Shown: piece by piece, positions 4,661 to 5,042 of the stretch
Layout of the letters: every line of letters begins with the position of its first letter
How positions within the stretch are numbered: position 1 is the stretch's first letter
Assembly: GCA_902476475.1 (NCBI GenBank)
Contig: CABSDO010000118.1
Span: forward strand, 1-5,042
Source: an uncultured Collinsella sp.
GTDB lineage: Bacteria > Actinomycetota > Coriobacteriia > Coriobacteriales > Coriobacteriaceae
Length of the DNA: 5,042 nucleotides
Direction: 5' to 3'
Translations under genes and position numbers: made by a program
The notes under the pieces: model-generated
Database searches by the model: none
What the model was told of the DNA's origin: nothing
Seen by the model: the letters and a program-made list of their open reading frames with translations, nothing else

Positions 4661-5042
4661 ATGAATAAGATCTTCGACAACAAGCAGGAGTTTACCGAGC
4701 TCTATCGCGATGCCGTCATGAGCATCAGCGGCAAGAGCGTCGAGGCCGCCAGCGACCTCGACCGCTTTAACGCCCTGGCCAAGCTCGTGGCCGAGAAGGC
4801 ACGCACCGTTGCCACCAAGAGCGACGCCCGCGCCACCGCCGAGGGCAAAAAGCGCGTGTACTACTTCTCGATCGAGTTTTTGATCGGCCGCCTGCTCGAC
4901 AACTACCTGCTCAATTTTGGCGTGCGCGACATGGTCGCCGAGGCGCTCGACGACATGGGCTTTGACCTGTCCGTCATCGAGAACCAGGAGCCCGATCCGG
5001 CTCTGGGCAACGGCGGCCTGGGCCGTCTTGCCGCATGCTTCC
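4661..5042 (+). CDS. glgP: Glycogen/starch/alpha-glucan phosphorylase, N-terminal part
   Basis: The frame opens with ATG at 4661 behind AAAGGA and stays open to the window end, giving the first 127 residues of a family that normally runs to about 750-830. Hallmarks are YYFSIEFLIGRLL (67-79), a close match to the family's YYLSMEFLIGR, and EPDPALGNGGLGRLAACF (110-127), the conserved N-terminal glycine-rich segment. The enzyme uses pyridoxal phosphate to release glucose-1-phosphate from the non-reducing ends of glycogen or maltodextrins; its PLP lysine would lie beyond the window. It starts 94 nt after glgB in the same direction. A weak TAGGAT -10-like box (4607-4612) in the gap has no fitting -35, so cotranscription with glgB is likely. 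Confidence 0.95.
   Translation, partial: MNKIFDNKQEFTELYRDAVMSISGKSVEAASDLDRFNALAKLVAEKARTVATKSDARATAEGKKRVYYFSIEFLIGRLLDNYLLNFGVRDMVAEALDDMGFDLSVIENQEPDPALGNGGLGRLAACF

Overview
The window most likely comes from a Coriobacteriia chromosome, with Collinsella as best guess. The clues are the G+C-rich third codon positions, the actinobacterial style of the genes, and a glycogen branching enzyme with a lysine/alanine-rich tail next to glycogen phosphorylase. This assignment rests on overall impression, not on a database search.

The left part (1-617) holds two tRNA genes on the minus strand. One has a CAT anticodon (elongator Met or lysidine-type Ile2); the other is tRNA-Ala(GGC). Each has its own sigma70-type promoter and its own intrinsic terminator, so they are two separate transcripts. 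A long perfect hairpin without a U-tract lies between tRNA-Ala and the next gene. The first 60 bases hold nothing that can be assigned firmly.

The middle (618-1958) is a two-gene minus-strand operon: a HAD-superfamily phosphatase, then 9 nt after its stop a thiamine diphosphokinase (thiN-like). The two lie in the same reading frame, separated by one TAG.

A 331-bp divergent intergenic region (1959-2289) separates this operon from plus-strand glycogen genes. It carries at least four copies, plus one degenerate copy, of an 8-bp element (GGTAAAAC or its complement GTTTTACC). They are arranged as inverted pairs over a plausible glgB promoter and a perfect TTGACA box pointing at the HAD gene. It looks like a shared operator block for an unidentified regulator.

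The right part is glgB (2290-4566), then 94 nt, then the first 127 codons of glgP (4661 to the window end). GlgB makes alpha-1,6 branches in glycogen and GlgP degrades the outer chains by phosphorolysis. GlgB is unusual in two ways: a highly basic tail of about 70 residues resembling histone H1, and Gly in place of the His normally conserved in GH13 region I. The glgP ribosome binding site lies in a potential hairpin. I found no mobile element, CRISPR array or defence system, and no clearly new biological system. The best leads are the operator block and the two GlgB peculiarities.
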